Origin: Alphaproteobacteria bacterium
GTDB taxonomy: Bacteria; Pseudomonadota; Alphaproteobacteria; Micropepsales; Micropepsaceae
Direction of reading: 5' to 3'
Length of the DNA: 47,775 bases
Assembly: GCA_028871345.1 (NCBI GenBank)
Contig: JAGWNK010000030.1
Coordinates: forward strand, 1-47,775
This document shows, piece by piece, positions 1 through 8,291 of this stretch. The first letter of the stretch is position 1. Every line of letters starts with the position of its first letter. Both the position numbers and the translations under genes were made by a program. The notes under the pieces are model-generated. The model had not been told where the DNA came from, searched no databases, and saw only the letters and a list, made by a program, of their open reading frames with translations.

Positions 1-869
1 GACGGCTCGGCTCGCGCTTTCACGGCGCCTTCGACACCCGTGATCTTGACGGATACGTCCCACAGCCGCTTGGCGTCGGCGTCGTTCTGGGCGGCCACGT
101 TCGGCGTGACCGGGGCGCATTTGTAGAAGTAGCCGCCGCTCTTGCCGGCGACCTCGGGCGATGAGGCCAGATAGACGATCGTCTTGGCGCCCTCTTCCGG
201 CGTGATGGCCGCCAGCTTCTTGACGACCCCGACTCCGAATCCCAAAAGGCCGTCGTTGTTGTCGCCGAAATGGGTGGCGACGAAGCCGGGATGCAGGCAG
301 TTGGCGGTCACTCCGCTGCCGTCCAGCCGCCGCGCCAGCTCGCGCGTGAACAGGATGTTGCACAGTTTCGAGGTGCCGTAGACCCGGAAACCGGCATAGC
401 TCTTCTCCGATTGCAGGTCGTCGAAGTTCAGTTTGCCCGACTTGTGCGCGCCCGATGCCGTCGACACGATGCGCGCCCCCGGCGTCGCCTTCAGCCTCTC
501 GAGCAGCAGGTTGGTGACGACGAAATAGGCGAGATGGTTGGTGGCGAAGGTCATCTCGAGTCCGTCGGCGGTGGCTTCGCGCCTCGCGAACATGGCCCCG
601 GCGTTGTTGATCAGGACGTCGATGCGCGGCTCCGTGGCGGCGATCTGGCCGGCGATCCGCTTCATCTCGGACAGGCGCGAGAGATCCGCGTGATAGACCG
701 CATGCGCGGCGCCGGGGTTGACCGTCGTCAGTCTGGGAATCAGGGCGTCGGCGCGGAACGGGCTGCGCGCCACGAAGGCGATGCGGGCGCCCCGCCGTGC
801 CAGTTCGATCGCAGCCACCTCGCCGATGCCCGACGTGGCACCGGTGATGACAACCGTCTTGCCCTTCAT
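1..869 (-). CDS. SDR family NAD(P)-dependent oxidoreductase, C-terminus cut by window edge
   Basis: Short-chain dehydrogenase/reductase, probably cytoplasmic and acting on an alcohol or ketone that the sequence does not reveal. It begins MKGKTVVITGATSGIG, which holds the glycine-rich Rossmann motif (TGATSGIG). NNAG follows, then a catalytic Ser (STASGAHKSG) and the YxxxK pair (YGTSK), so the active site looks complete. The layout resembles retinol dehydrogenase/WW-domain oxidoreductase-like SDRs. No stop codon is reached before base 1, and about 289 codons are visible, so only a short C-terminal tail is probably missing. It lies 27 bp downstream of ndk on the same strand and may be cotranscribed with it. 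Confidence 0.9.
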   Translation of the reverse strand, partial: MKGKTVVITGATSGIGEVAAIELARRGARIAFVARSPFRADALIPRLTTVNPGAAHAVYHADLSRLSEMKRIAGQIAATEPRIDVLINNAGAMFARREATADGLEMTFATNHLAYFVVTNLLLERLKATPGARIVSTASGAHKSGKLNFDDLQSEKSYAGFRVYGTSKLCNILFTRELARRLDGSGVTANCLHPGFVATHFGDNNDGLLGFGVGVVKKLAAITPEEGAKTIVYLASSPEVAGKSGGYFYKCAPVTPNVAAQNDADAKRLWDVSVKITGVEGAVKARAEP

Positions 870-896
870 GATCGCCTCCCGCCGAACCGGGGGCGA

Positions 897-1319
897 TTAT
901 CCCACGATGTCGAGCTCGCTGAAGAAGAATTTGACCTCGTTCAGCGCGGTTTCCGGAGCGTCCGAGCCGTGGACCGAGTTGGCCTCGATCGATTCGGCGA
1001 AATCCTTGCGGATCGTGCCCGCCGCGGCCTTCGAAGGATCGGTGGCGCCCATCACCTCGCGGTTGCGGGCGATGGCGTTCTCGCCTTCGAGCACCTGGAC
1101 GACGACGGGTCCCGACGTCATGAACTCGACCAGGCTCTTGTAGAACGGCCTGGCGGCGTGGACGGCGTAGAACGCCTCGGCCTGGGCCTTCGACAGCCGG
1201 ATGCGGCGCTGGGCGACGACGCGCAGGCCGGCCTTTTCGAAGCGGGCCACGATCTCGCCGGTGAGATTCCGGCGCGTCGCGTCCGGCTTGATGATGGAAA
1301 GCGTGCGTTCGACGGCCAT
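897..1319 (-). CDS. ndk: Nucleoside diphosphate kinase
   Basis: Transfers the gamma phosphate of ATP to NDPs through a phosphohistidine, balancing the cytoplasmic (d)NTP pools. The 140-residue length is normal for the family. The start [14 protein letters not shown] is the conserved N-terminus, and the active-site motif NSVHGSD places the phosphorylated His at residue 117. An upstream in-frame ATG would add 20 residues unlike any Ndk, so the ATG at 1319 is preferred. A plausible promoter lies 30-60 bp upstream. The gene is divergent from the ABC-F gene. Confidence 0.97.
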   Translation of the reverse strand: MAVERTLSIIKPDATRRNLTGEIVARFEKAGLRVVAQRRIRLSKAQAEAFYAVHAARPFYKSLVEFMTSGPVVVQVLEGENAIARNREVMGATDPSKAAAGTIRKDFAESIEANSVHGSDAPETALNEVKFFFSELDIVG

Positions 1320-1349
1320 TGTCCTGCTCCGAGGTTGGAAAGCGCGGGC

Positions 1350-1379
1350 CTTATAGCCGTAGGCTTCGCGGCGGGGCAA
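1350..1379 (-). promoter_or_regulatory. Candidate ndk promoter
   Basis: Read on the minus strand, TTGCCC (1379-1374) and TATAAG (1355-1350) are separated by 18 bp and end about 30 bp before the ndk ATG. This fits a housekeeping sigma promoter of the alphaproteobacterial type. It is prediction only. Confidence 0.5.
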
Positions 1380-1434
1380 GCCGTGCCGAAAGCCGCAGGC
1401 TTTGCAGCGTCGTCGGCCATGCTAAAAGCCCCGC

Positions 1435-3309
1435 ATGCTGGTGATAGACAACGTCACGGTCCGCATCGCAGGGCGCACGATCCTCAACGGCGCGACGGCC
1501 GCTTTGCCGGCCGGGCGGCGGATCGGACTCGTCGGACGCAACGGGGCGGGAAAATCGACCCTGCTCAAGGTCGTGCTCGGCCAGTTGCCGCCCGACGGCG
1601 GGGAGACTTCGGTCCCCAGGGGCTGGCGGGTCGGCGCCCTGGCGCAGGAGGCGCCTTCGGGGTCCGCCAGCCTGATCGATACCGTGCTGTCGGCCGATCG
1701 CGAGCGGGCCTCCCTGCTCGCCCGCGCCGAACACGAGAACGACCCCCACGCCATCGCGGACATCCATTCCCGGCTGCACACCATCGACGCCTATTCGGCG
1801 CCGGCGCGGGCCGCCTCGATTCTGGCGGGCCTGGGATTTCCGGCGGAAGAGCAGACGCGGCCCTGCTCGGAGTTTTCCGGCGGATGGCGGATGCGCGTGG
1901 CGCTCGCCGCGGTTCTGTTCTCCAACCCCGATCTGCTGCTGCTCGACGAGCCGACCAATTATCTCGATCTCGAAGGCGTGTTGTGGCTCGAGGAGTTCCT
2001 GCGTCATTACCAGGGCACCGTGCTGATCGTCAGCCACGACCGCGACCTGCTCAACACAGCGGCGGAATTCATCCTGCATCTGGAGCACGGCAAGCTGGCG
2101 CTCTACAGCGGCGGTTACGACAAGTTCGTGGAGGCGCGCGCCATGAAGCGGGCGCTCGACGCCGCCATGGCCAAGAAAGTCGATGCCCAGCGCAAGCATA
2201 TGCAGGCCTTTGTCGACCGCTTCCGCTACAAAGCCTCCAAGGCGCGCCAGGCGCAGAGCCGGCTGAAGATGCTGGAGCGCCTGCAGACCGTCGACATTCC
2301 CGTGGACGAGCACACCGCCCCGATCCGGCTGCCGAAGGCGACGCCTGCCAGCCCCCCGTTCGTGGCGCTCGACCATGTGTCGGTGGGTTATGTGCCGGGG
2401 AGGCCGGTGCTCGAGCGGCTTTCGCTGCGCATCGACCAAGACGACCGCATCGCCCTCCTCGGCAAGAACGGCAACGGCAAGTCGACCCTGGGCAAATTGC
2501 TGGTCGGCAAGCTTTCGCCGATGTCGGGCGAACTGGTGCGGGCCAAGAAGCTGGTGCCGGGATATTTCGCGCAGCATCAGCTCGAAGAGCTCGACGGCCG
2601 CCTGACGCCGATCGAGACGCTCGGCCGGCTGCGACCCAGGCTGTCGATGCTGGAGGTGCGCACGCAGCTCGGCGGCTTCGGCTTCTCCGCGGACAAGGCG
2701 CAGACGCGCGTGGGCGATCTCTCCGGCGGCGAGCGCGCCCGGCTGATGCTGGCGCTGGCGACGCTGGACAAGCCGAACCTCTTGATCCTGGACGAGCCGA
2801 CCAACCACCTCGACATCGACGCCCGCAACGAGCTTCTGACGGCGCTCAATGACTTCGACGGCGCGGTGATCCTGGTCAGCCATGACCGCCGGCTTATAGA
2901 GGCGACGGCCGACCGCCTGGTGTTGATTGCCGGCGGCGCCGCCACGCCCTTCGACGGCGATCTCGACGATTACCGCCGCTTCCTGCTCAACGAGACCGCA
3001 CCGGACGCGCCGCGCCTTCAGGAGCAGAAGGCCACGAAGGAAGATGCCCGCCGCAACGCTGCGGAGCGCCGCCGCCGTCTCAAGCCCCTGAAAGACAAGG
3101 TCGAGGCCGCCGAACACCAGATTGCCGCGCTCACCGGCGAGCTGCAGAAGCTCGACGCCGCCCTCGCCGATCCGCTGCTGTTCGTGCACGATCCCGCCAA
3201 GGGCCAGAGCGTCTCCAAGAAGCGCGCCGAGGCGGCGCGCAAGCTGGCGGCGGCCGAGGAACGCTGGCTGCGTGCCAACGAGGATTACGAGCGCGCCGAC
3301 ACCGACTGA
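1435..3309 (+). CDS. ABC-F family ATP-binding protein
   Basis: Soluble tandem ABC ATPase of 624 residues with no membrane segment, the hallmark of ABC-F translation factors (Uup/YheS/EttA relatives) that act at the ribosomal E site. The first nucleotide-binding domain has Walker A GRNGAGKST at residues 34-42, signature FSGGW and Walker B LLLLDEPTNYLD. The second has GKNGNGKST, LSGGE and LLILDEPTNHLD. A linker rich in Arg/Lys joins them. The last 90 or so residues are charged and probably coiled coil. It is closest in layout to YheS/Uup. The exact subfamily cannot be fixed by eye, so no symbol is given. Confidence 0.93.
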   Translation: MLVIDNVTVRIAGRTILNGATAALPAGRRIGLVGRNGAGKSTLLKVVLGQLPPDGGETSVPRGWRVGALAQEAPSGSASLIDTVLSADRERASLLARAEHENDPHAIADIHSRLHTIDAYSAPARAASILAGLGFPAEEQTRPCSEFSGGWRMRVALAAVLFSNPDLLLLDEPTNYLDLEGVLWLEEFLRHYQGTVLIVSHDRDLLNTAAEFILHLEHGKLALYSGGYDKFVEARAMKRALDAAMAKKVDAQRKHMQAFVDRFRYKASKARQAQSRLKMLERLQTVDIPVDEHTAPIRLPKATPASPPFVALDHVSVGYVPGRPVLERLSLRIDQDDRIALLGKNGNGKSTLGKLLVGKLSPMSGELVRAKKLVPGYFAQHQLEELDGRLTPIETLGRLRPRLSMLEVRTQLGGFGFSADKAQTRVGDLSGGERARLMLALATLDKPNLLILDEPTNHLDIDARNELLTALNDFDGAVILVSHDRRLIEATADRLVLIAGGAATPFDGDLDDYRRFLLNETAPDAPRLQEQKATKEDARRNAAERRRRLKPLKDKVEAAEHQIAALTGELQKLDAALADPLLFVHDPAKGQSVSKKRAEAARKLAAAEERWLRANEDYERADTD

Positions 3310-3379
3310 TACAAGTTCGTCACAAAGGCCGGCCACCACGATAGTATGCTGGCGGCGGCCGTTCTGGAGGAGAAGGCTC

Positions 3380-3820
3380 ATGCGCTGGCTCGCTGCCGCA
3401 ACGATCGCTCTGTTGGGCCTGGGCGGGGCCGCGTCCGCCGCGTCCAACTGCTACGAGGAGGACGTTCCGAAAGCCTACGATGCCATCTACCGCGTCGGCA
3501 CCTGGCGCGAGCTCAGTTCCTTCTACCAGAGGTACGGAGCCTGCGATCAGGAGGCCATCTCCACGGGCGTTTCCGATCGCGTGGCCGACCTCTTGGCGAA
3601 TTCATGGAATACCGTCGAGGACCTGAAGCGGTTTGCCGAAAACAAGGATTTCGCAGAATTCGTCCTCTATCACGTGGATTCGCTCATGCGGGCCGAAGAA
3701 GCCAAGGCGATCCTCGACAACGTCCGCAATCATTGTCCGACGGATGCGACGGAACTGTGCGGCAGGATCGAGCACGAAATCGTCGATGCCTTGCCCAAGA
3801 TCCCCGGCGCCGGCGACTGA
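3380..3820 (+). CDS. Small secreted hypothetical protein
   Basis: A 146-residue protein starting MRWLAAATIALLGLGGAASAA, a clear Sec signal peptide with cleavage near residue 21. The mature part is mostly charged and helical, with Cys residues near its start, middle and end that could form disulfides in the periplasm. An AGGAG-type ribosome site lies just upstream (3366-3373). It follows the ABC-F gene by 70 bp on the same strand. I recognise no family and offer no function. Confidence 0.75.
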   Translation: MRWLAAATIALLGLGGAASAASNCYEEDVPKAYDAIYRVGTWRELSSFYQRYGACDQEAISTGVSDRVADLLANSWNTVEDLKRFAENKDFAEFVLYHVDSLMRAEEAKAILDNVRNHCPTDATELCGRIEHEIVDALPKIPGAGD

Positions 3821-3826
3821 CGGGCG

Positions 3827-5446
3827 CTACTTCCCGACGCTGCCCGAGACCTTCTGGCCGATGATCGCCAGATCGAGCACCAGCGATCCCGGATGAGGGT
3901 TCAGCGGACCGAGATTGCGGTAGATGTGGAGCACGCGGTCGGGGACCGGAATGTTGGAGGTCACGGGGATCCGCGCCACCTCCGCAAAGTGGCGGCTGCG
4001 CAGCACGTTCTGGAAACGCTCCATGACCGGCAGGTCGATCCAGAAGTCGTCCTGCGCCACCACATAGCTGACGCCGTAGCGGTCGAGCATATCCGCCATC
4101 TCGGATTCGGACATCTGCTTCTGCTTGACGCCGAGCTGGCGGCGCACGGCCACCGTCAGGAGGAGCTTGTCGCTGCGCAGGGTCGTGATGTCGCGCCGAC
4201 CCTCGATGCTGCGCATGTTGAAGACGTACGCGCCGTCGCGCTTGCCCGAGAAGACGACGACCGCGTCCTTGGGGGCGTGCGCGGCGATCCACTCGGCGGC
4301 TTGGCGGTAGCCGTCGATCCGCGGCACCGGAGCATACATCCAGGTGTAGACCCCTGTGCCCACCACGACGGCCGCCAGTAACAGCTCTCCCAGCCGGCGC
4401 TCGGGCAGCAAGGCGGGCAGCACGGTCGCCGCCGCGATGAGCAGAGGCGGCAGGATCAACAGCGCATGGCGGGCTTCCTTGAGGTCGATGAAGGACAGCG
4501 CCAGATACCCGACCACGAACCACGAGACGAGAAGCACGATGCCGGCGCGCGACACGCCCGTCTTCAGCGTTCCGAGCAGGCCGAGCAGAGGCGCGGCGAA
4601 TCCCAGCGCCAGCAGCGGCCAGCCCACCAGCCCCGGCATCTGGCGCAGGTACCAGGTCCAGCCCGCCAGCGTCGTACGCGAGGCGGCGGCATCGGGAACG
4701 CTCATCACCGACTGGACGTTGGCGCTGCCGAATTTGAGCGTCAGAAGCGCCAGAGGGATCAAGCCGATGACCGCGAGTGCCGCGGCAAACCAGACATGCT
4801 TGTCGGAGAGGGCGGCCTTGCCGCGCTCCGACAGCACCACCACGCCCACCACGGGGAACAGGAACGCCGCGTTCAGCTTCGTGTAGGCGCTGCACAAAAG
4901 GAGAAGCACGCAAAGATAGAGCATGCGCGGCTTCTCGGCGGCGGCAAAGCGCTCCAGCGCCACCATCGCCCAGACGGCGAAAGCGAGCGAGGGCACTTCC
5001 AGCATGATCTGCCGTCCCCACAGCGCCATGCCGGGAACTGCCATCACCGCCAGCCCAGCGGCGATCGCCGCGATCTCGCCGGTCCAGCGCCGCGCCAGCA
5101 TGTAGGTGCCCAGCGCCAGCGCGAAATAGTGCAGCATGACGACCACTAGGCCGGTCGATTGCGACACGCCCAGGACCGCGTAGAAGGGCGCCGAGACGAC
5201 GTAGAACAGCGGCGGGTAGAACAGGATCGTCAGCGCCGGGTACTTGACGTAGTACTGCATCGCCCACGCCTTCGGGTCGTGGGGCATCTGCGCGATCAGG
5301 TCCTTGATGAAGACGCCGTTGAGCGCGTGACGGGGCGAGTCGCTCCACCAGAATTCGCCGTGGTGGGGCGCGGTGAGGTACAGGCAGACGGCTCCCAGCG
5401 CGAAAACCGCTGCAGCCAAACGATGGTCCGCCAAGCGCTGCATCAT
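3827..5446 (-). CDS. GT-C type glycosyltransferase (GT39/ArnT-like membrane protein)
   Basis: A polytopic membrane protein of about 539 residues with 10 or more hydrophobic helices. It resembles the PMT/ArnT group that moves sugars from polyprenyl-phosphate donors to periplasmic acceptors. The first loop after the N-terminal helix carries acidic residues (FWWSDSPRHA), where GT-C enzymes place their catalytic Asp. The C-terminal 150 residues form a soluble domain. The start at 5446 overlaps the stop of the upstream HAD-UbiA gene in an ATGA arrangement. An earlier in-frame ATG at 5506 would overlap that gene much further. The coupling suggests the two act in one lipid-linked sugar pathway. Confidence 0.85.
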   Translation of the reverse strand: MMQRLADHRLAAAVFALGAVCLYLTAPHHGEFWWSDSPRHALNGVFIKDLIAQMPHDPKAWAMQYYVKYPALTILFYPPLFYVVSAPFYAVLGVSQSTGLVVVMLHYFALALGTYMLARRWTGEIAAIAAGLAVMAVPGMALWGRQIMLEVPSLAFAVWAMVALERFAAAEKPRMLYLCVLLLLCSAYTKLNAAFLFPVVGVVVLSERGKAALSDKHVWFAAALAVIGLIPLALLTLKFGSANVQSVMSVPDAAASRTTLAGWTWYLRQMPGLVGWPLLALGFAAPLLGLLGTLKTGVSRAGIVLLVSWFVVGYLALSFIDLKEARHALLILPPLLIAAATVLPALLPERRLGELLLAAVVVGTGVYTWMYAPVPRIDGYRQAAEWIAAHAPKDAVVVFSGKRDGAYVFNMRSIEGRRDITTLRSDKLLLTVAVRRQLGVKQKQMSESEMADMLDRYGVSYVVAQDDFWIDLPVMERFQNVLRSRHFAEVARIPVTSNIPVPDRVLHIYRNLGPLNPHPGSLVLDLAIIGQKVSGSVGK

Positions 5447-6924
5447 CCGCTTCCTGCGGCTAAGGCCGAGCCCACGATCCCGGCGAAGACCAGCCAGGAC
5501 ACCCAATCGCGGGCGGCATAGACAATCGGGTCGTCATGCATATAGCCGCGGGCCGTCGAAAGCCAGAGTCGGCACTGCCAGAACAGCAGCAGGGGAATCA
5601 GCGCCCACAGCAGCTGCGGCCGTGTATAGATCTGCATCGCCGCCTGGCTCTGGACATAGAGCGACAGCACCACCGCCGAGGCGAAGGCCGTCCCGACCCC
5701 GAACATCTGCAGGATTTCGATGTCCTGAACGTAGTAGCCGCGGCGCGCCACCATCCTGCCCTTGCCCGCCTCGCGCTGGCGCTGCAGTTCGGAGACCCGT
5801 TTGACCAGGGCAAGGCCGAGGAACAGGAAGGACGAAAAACCGAGGAGCCACAGCGAGACGATATGGCCGCTGGCCTCGCCGCCCGCCTCCAGGCGCAGCA
5901 CGTAGAGAGCCGCGAGGATGAAGATGTCGATCAGCGGCATCTCCTTGAGCCGGGCCGTGTAGCCGAGCGACAGGACCGCATAGACCGCCACCGATATCCA
6001 GGCACCGCTGAGGACCGCCAGCGCGGCGCCCGCGGCCAGCAGCAGCGGTGCCGCGGCCAGGCCCGCGAGCACGTCGAGCGCGCCGCTGGCGAACGGCCGG
6101 TTTCTCTTGCGCGCATGGGCGCGGTCCGCGGCGATGTCGCTGATGTCGTTGAGCAGATAGATCGACGACGCCACGAGGCAGAGCGCCGCCACGGCCAGCA
6201 GCGTGTGCATCCAGGCATCGACATCGCGCAGCGCGCCCGACGTGAACATCGGCGTCAGCACGAAGACGTTCTTCACCCACTGATAGGGCCTCATGGCACG
6301 CAGCAGCGCCGGCAGCTGGCGAGCGCGCTGTCCGATGACCAGGCATTCCGGATCGCGCGCCTGCGCCTTGCGTTGCACGCCCGGCGTGGCGTTGACGACG
6401 ACGGCGCCGTCGGCCTTTTCCCACACGGCGTGGTCGGAGCCGTCATTGCCCGCATAAAGGAATCCGCCAAGGCCGAAGCGGTCGCACAGGGCCGTCGCTT
6501 TCCGCGCACCGCGCAGATTGGTCTCACCGTCCGAGGCGATGATCTCGTCGAACAAGCCGAGGTGGTCGGCGACGCGGCGTGCGATGATCTCGTCCGCCGC
6601 GGTCGTCAGCACGATCCTGCGGCCCTTGTCGCGTTCGGCCTTCACGAGCGCGATGAGCTCCTCGTTGTAGGGAAGCCGGGCGGGATCGAACGACCAGCGC
6701 TGCGCCAGTTGGCGCTTCAGCGCGGCGCGCCCTTGCAACGTCCACAGCGGAATGCGCCAGGCGTTTCGCCAATCCGCGAACAGCGCGCCCGCGGCCGCCT
6801 CGTGCAGCAGGTCGCCCCTCACCAGCGTGCCGTCGAGGTCGACGCAGAGCGGCAGCTTCGCGTTTGAAGCAGTCGGCGAGCCGCGGTCCGGCAGCACCGC
6901 GCTGGGAGTGGCCTGTTTCAGCAT
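5443..6924 (-). CDS. HAD phosphatase-UbiA prenyltransferase fusion (DPPR synthase-like)
   Basis: A 493-residue two-domain protein. Residues about 25-200 form a HAD-type phosphatase with the nucleophile motif DLDGTL and a later acidic motif (AGNDGSD). Residues about 210-490 are a UbiA-type integral membrane prenyltransferase with the conserved aspartate motif NDISDIAADRAH and about eight membrane helices. UbiA relatives of this shape include decaprenyl-phosphate phosphoribosyltransferase, whose product is then dephosphorylated. A fused phosphatase would fit both steps. The gene is first in a two-gene unit with the GT-C glycosyltransferase downstream. Substrate assignment is inference; quinone-type prenylation is less likely because of the HAD domain. 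Confidence 0.85.
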   Translation of the reverse strand: MLKQATPSAVLPDRGSPTASNAKLPLCVDLDGTLVRGDLLHEAAAGALFADWRNAWRIPLWTLQGRAALKRQLAQRWSFDPARLPYNEELIALVKAERDKGRRIVLTTAADEIIARRVADHLGLFDEIIASDGETNLRGARKATALCDRFGLGGFLYAGNDGSDHAVWEKADGAVVVNATPGVQRKAQARDPECLVIGQRARQLPALLRAMRPYQWVKNVFVLTPMFTSGALRDVDAWMHTLLAVAALCLVASSIYLLNDISDIAADRAHARKRNRPFASGALDVLAGLAAAPLLLAAGAALAVLSGAWISVAVYAVLSLGYTARLKEMPLIDIFILAALYVLRLEAGGEASGHIVSLWLLGFSSFLFLGLALVKRVSELQRQREAGKGRMVARRGYYVQDIEILQMFGVGTAFASAVVLSLYVQSQAAMQIYTRPQLLWALIPLLLFWQCRLWLSTARGYMHDDPIVYAARDWVSWLVFAGIVGSALAAGSG

Positions 6925-6975
6925 GTTTTGCTGTAAGTTCAGTGGGTTGTGTGTAATCGAGGCCCCGGTTGCCGG

Positions 6976-6997
6976 ATTAGATTACACTTATTCTAAT
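6976..6997. repeat. AT-rich inverted repeat upstream of the HAD-UbiA gene
   Basis: ATTAGA (6976-6981) and TCTAAT (6992-6997) form an inverted repeat with a 10-bp spacer in the only AT-rich stretch of the neighbourhood, 52 bp upstream of the HAD-UbiA start. It could be an operator or part of the promoter region. Confidence 0.35.
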
Positions 6998-7042
6998 TCA
7001 CCGCCCCGAAGTTTTTGTAAAGATTGGACCCTGCGTAAGGTC

Positions 7043-7786
7043 TCAGCGGCCGAGTTGTTCCCGCGCGATGCGGTACCATTCGCGCTGCCGGCTGCGGTAG
7101 TAGCCGGGGGCGTGGCGCACGGATTCGACGATCTCGCGGAACAACGCCTGGGCCCTGTCGTGCTGCCCCAGCGATTGCAGCAGGACGGCAAAACGGCAGC
7201 GGGCCTCTTCGCCGGGGTAGCGCGGCACCACCGCCTCGTACTGATGCAAGGCGTCCTGGGTGCGCCCGACAAGCGCCAGGGCGCGCGCGTAGTCGAGTTC
7301 CGCATCGGCGTCGAAGGCCGCGCGGTCCAGATCCTTGAGTTTCTCGAACGCCGCGACCGCGCCGGGACCGTCGCCGGCCAGCAGCTTGGCGCGCGCCATG
7401 CCGCGCAGCAGAACCGGATCGCTCTCGCCCAGCGGCCCGCTCATCGCGCCCTGATAAAGATCGACGGCGTCCTGGAACCTGCCGCGCTTGATGCATTCCT
7501 CGGCAAGCGCCCGCTTGGCATCGGCCGAACCGACCCGCTCGACGTCGCGCAGCTTCTCGCGGTAGCTGCGTCCGGGATCGGCCATGTTGGACACGTTGTC
7601 CGCGAAGCGGCGCGCCGACGCGCTGCCGGCCATCTCCGGCAGGATGGCGAGGAGGATATAGGCGGCCCACCCGATCGGCCCCAGGAATCCGATGATCAGA
7701 ATCCAGTACCAGGGCCTTCCCGTGCGGATCACGTGATACGCAAAGGCCAGATCGATGACGAAGACGCCTAGGCCGCCGAAGAACAT
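7043..7786 (-). CDS. TPR-containing membrane protein
   Basis: A 247-residue protein. The N-terminal 50 residues contain two hydrophobic segments (FGGLGVFVIDLAFAYHVI and WILIIGFLGPIGWAAYIL) split by a short loop, a pattern like PLDc_N membrane anchors. From about residue 80 onward there are tetratricopeptide-like helical repeats (for example AKRALAEECIKRGRFQDAV and GRTQDALHQYEAVV). It is therefore likely a membrane-anchored scaffold with a soluble TPR domain. It sits downstream of holC and pepA on the same strand with a 46-bp gap. The partner is unknown. Confidence 0.85.
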   Translation of the reverse strand: MFFGGLGVFVIDLAFAYHVIRTGRPWYWILIIGFLGPIGWAAYILLAILPEMAGSASARRFADNVSNMADPGRSYREKLRDVERVGSADAKRALAEECIKRGRFQDAVDLYQGAMSGPLGESDPVLLRGMARAKLLAGDGPGAVAAFEKLKDLDRAAFDADAELDYARALALVGRTQDALHQYEAVVPRYPGEEARCRFAVLLQSLGQHDRAQALFREIVESVRHAPGYYRSRQREWYRIAREQLGR

Positions 7787-7832
7787 CCTTGCGGACCCCC
7801 TTGCGTCAGATAGGCCGCTGCGTGCCGACAGA

Positions 7833-8291
7833 TCAACCTTGCTTCTCCCATTTGCCCGCCGGACTTTCCTTCCAATAGGTCGCTTCGTGGCCGGCCGCCT
7901 TGGCGTCCTTCCAGGCGCCGCGGGCCGCCTCCACCGCCCCGGGATCGTGGCCGTCGAACATCAGAACGATGCGGGTGAAGTCCTTGGCCGCGCCGTCCCA
8001 GGCGGGCGGTTGCGCGCCTCCGACCAGGAACAACACGTCGGCCTTATTGGGGTTGCCCTCCTCCACGGTGATCAGGACCGGCTGGCGCGCCGCTTCGCCG
8101 TCGCCAAGCTGCGCATGCGGCAGGAAACCGTCATGGAACGTCCACAGACGGGTGTCGATGGCGTCCGCCCGCTCCGCCGATTCGGCGCGGATCAGGGCGC
8201 GCCAGCCGCGCTCCAACGTCCTCTCGACCAGTCCCGGCAGAACGTCGTCCAGGGTCCGGCGCTCGAGATGATAGAAGAGCGTTTCGGTCAT
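7833..8291 (-). CDS. holC: DNA polymerase III subunit chi
   Basis: A 152-residue protein beginning MTETLFYHLERRTLDDVLPGL, typical of alphaproteobacterial HolC. The chi subunit links the clamp loader to SSB during replication. The core motif runs through LWTFHDGFLPHA and ADVLFLVGG. Its start codon overlaps the pepA stop by one base (TGATG), so it is translationally coupled to pepA, a common arrangement in this group. Confidence 0.95.
   Translation of the reverse strand: MTETLFYHLERRTLDDVLPGLVERTLERGWRALIRAESAERADAIDTRLWTFHDGFLPHAQLGDGEAARQPVLITVEEGNPNKADVLFLVGGAQPPAWDGAAKDFTRIVLMFDGHDPGAVEAARGAWKDAKAAGHEATYWKESPAGKWEKQG

Noticed and set aside
270..2852. An 860-codon open frame on the plus strand across the ndk and ABC-F region
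   Set aside because: It runs antisense to ndk and out of frame with the ABC-F gene, is very rich in Arg/Ala/Gly, and shows no domain. Long open frames of this kind are usual in GC-rich DNA.
1351..3447. A 698-codon minus-strand open frame over the ABC-F gene
   Set aside because: The plus-strand ABC-F protein has all expected motifs, while this frame is low-complexity and Arg-rich with no motif.
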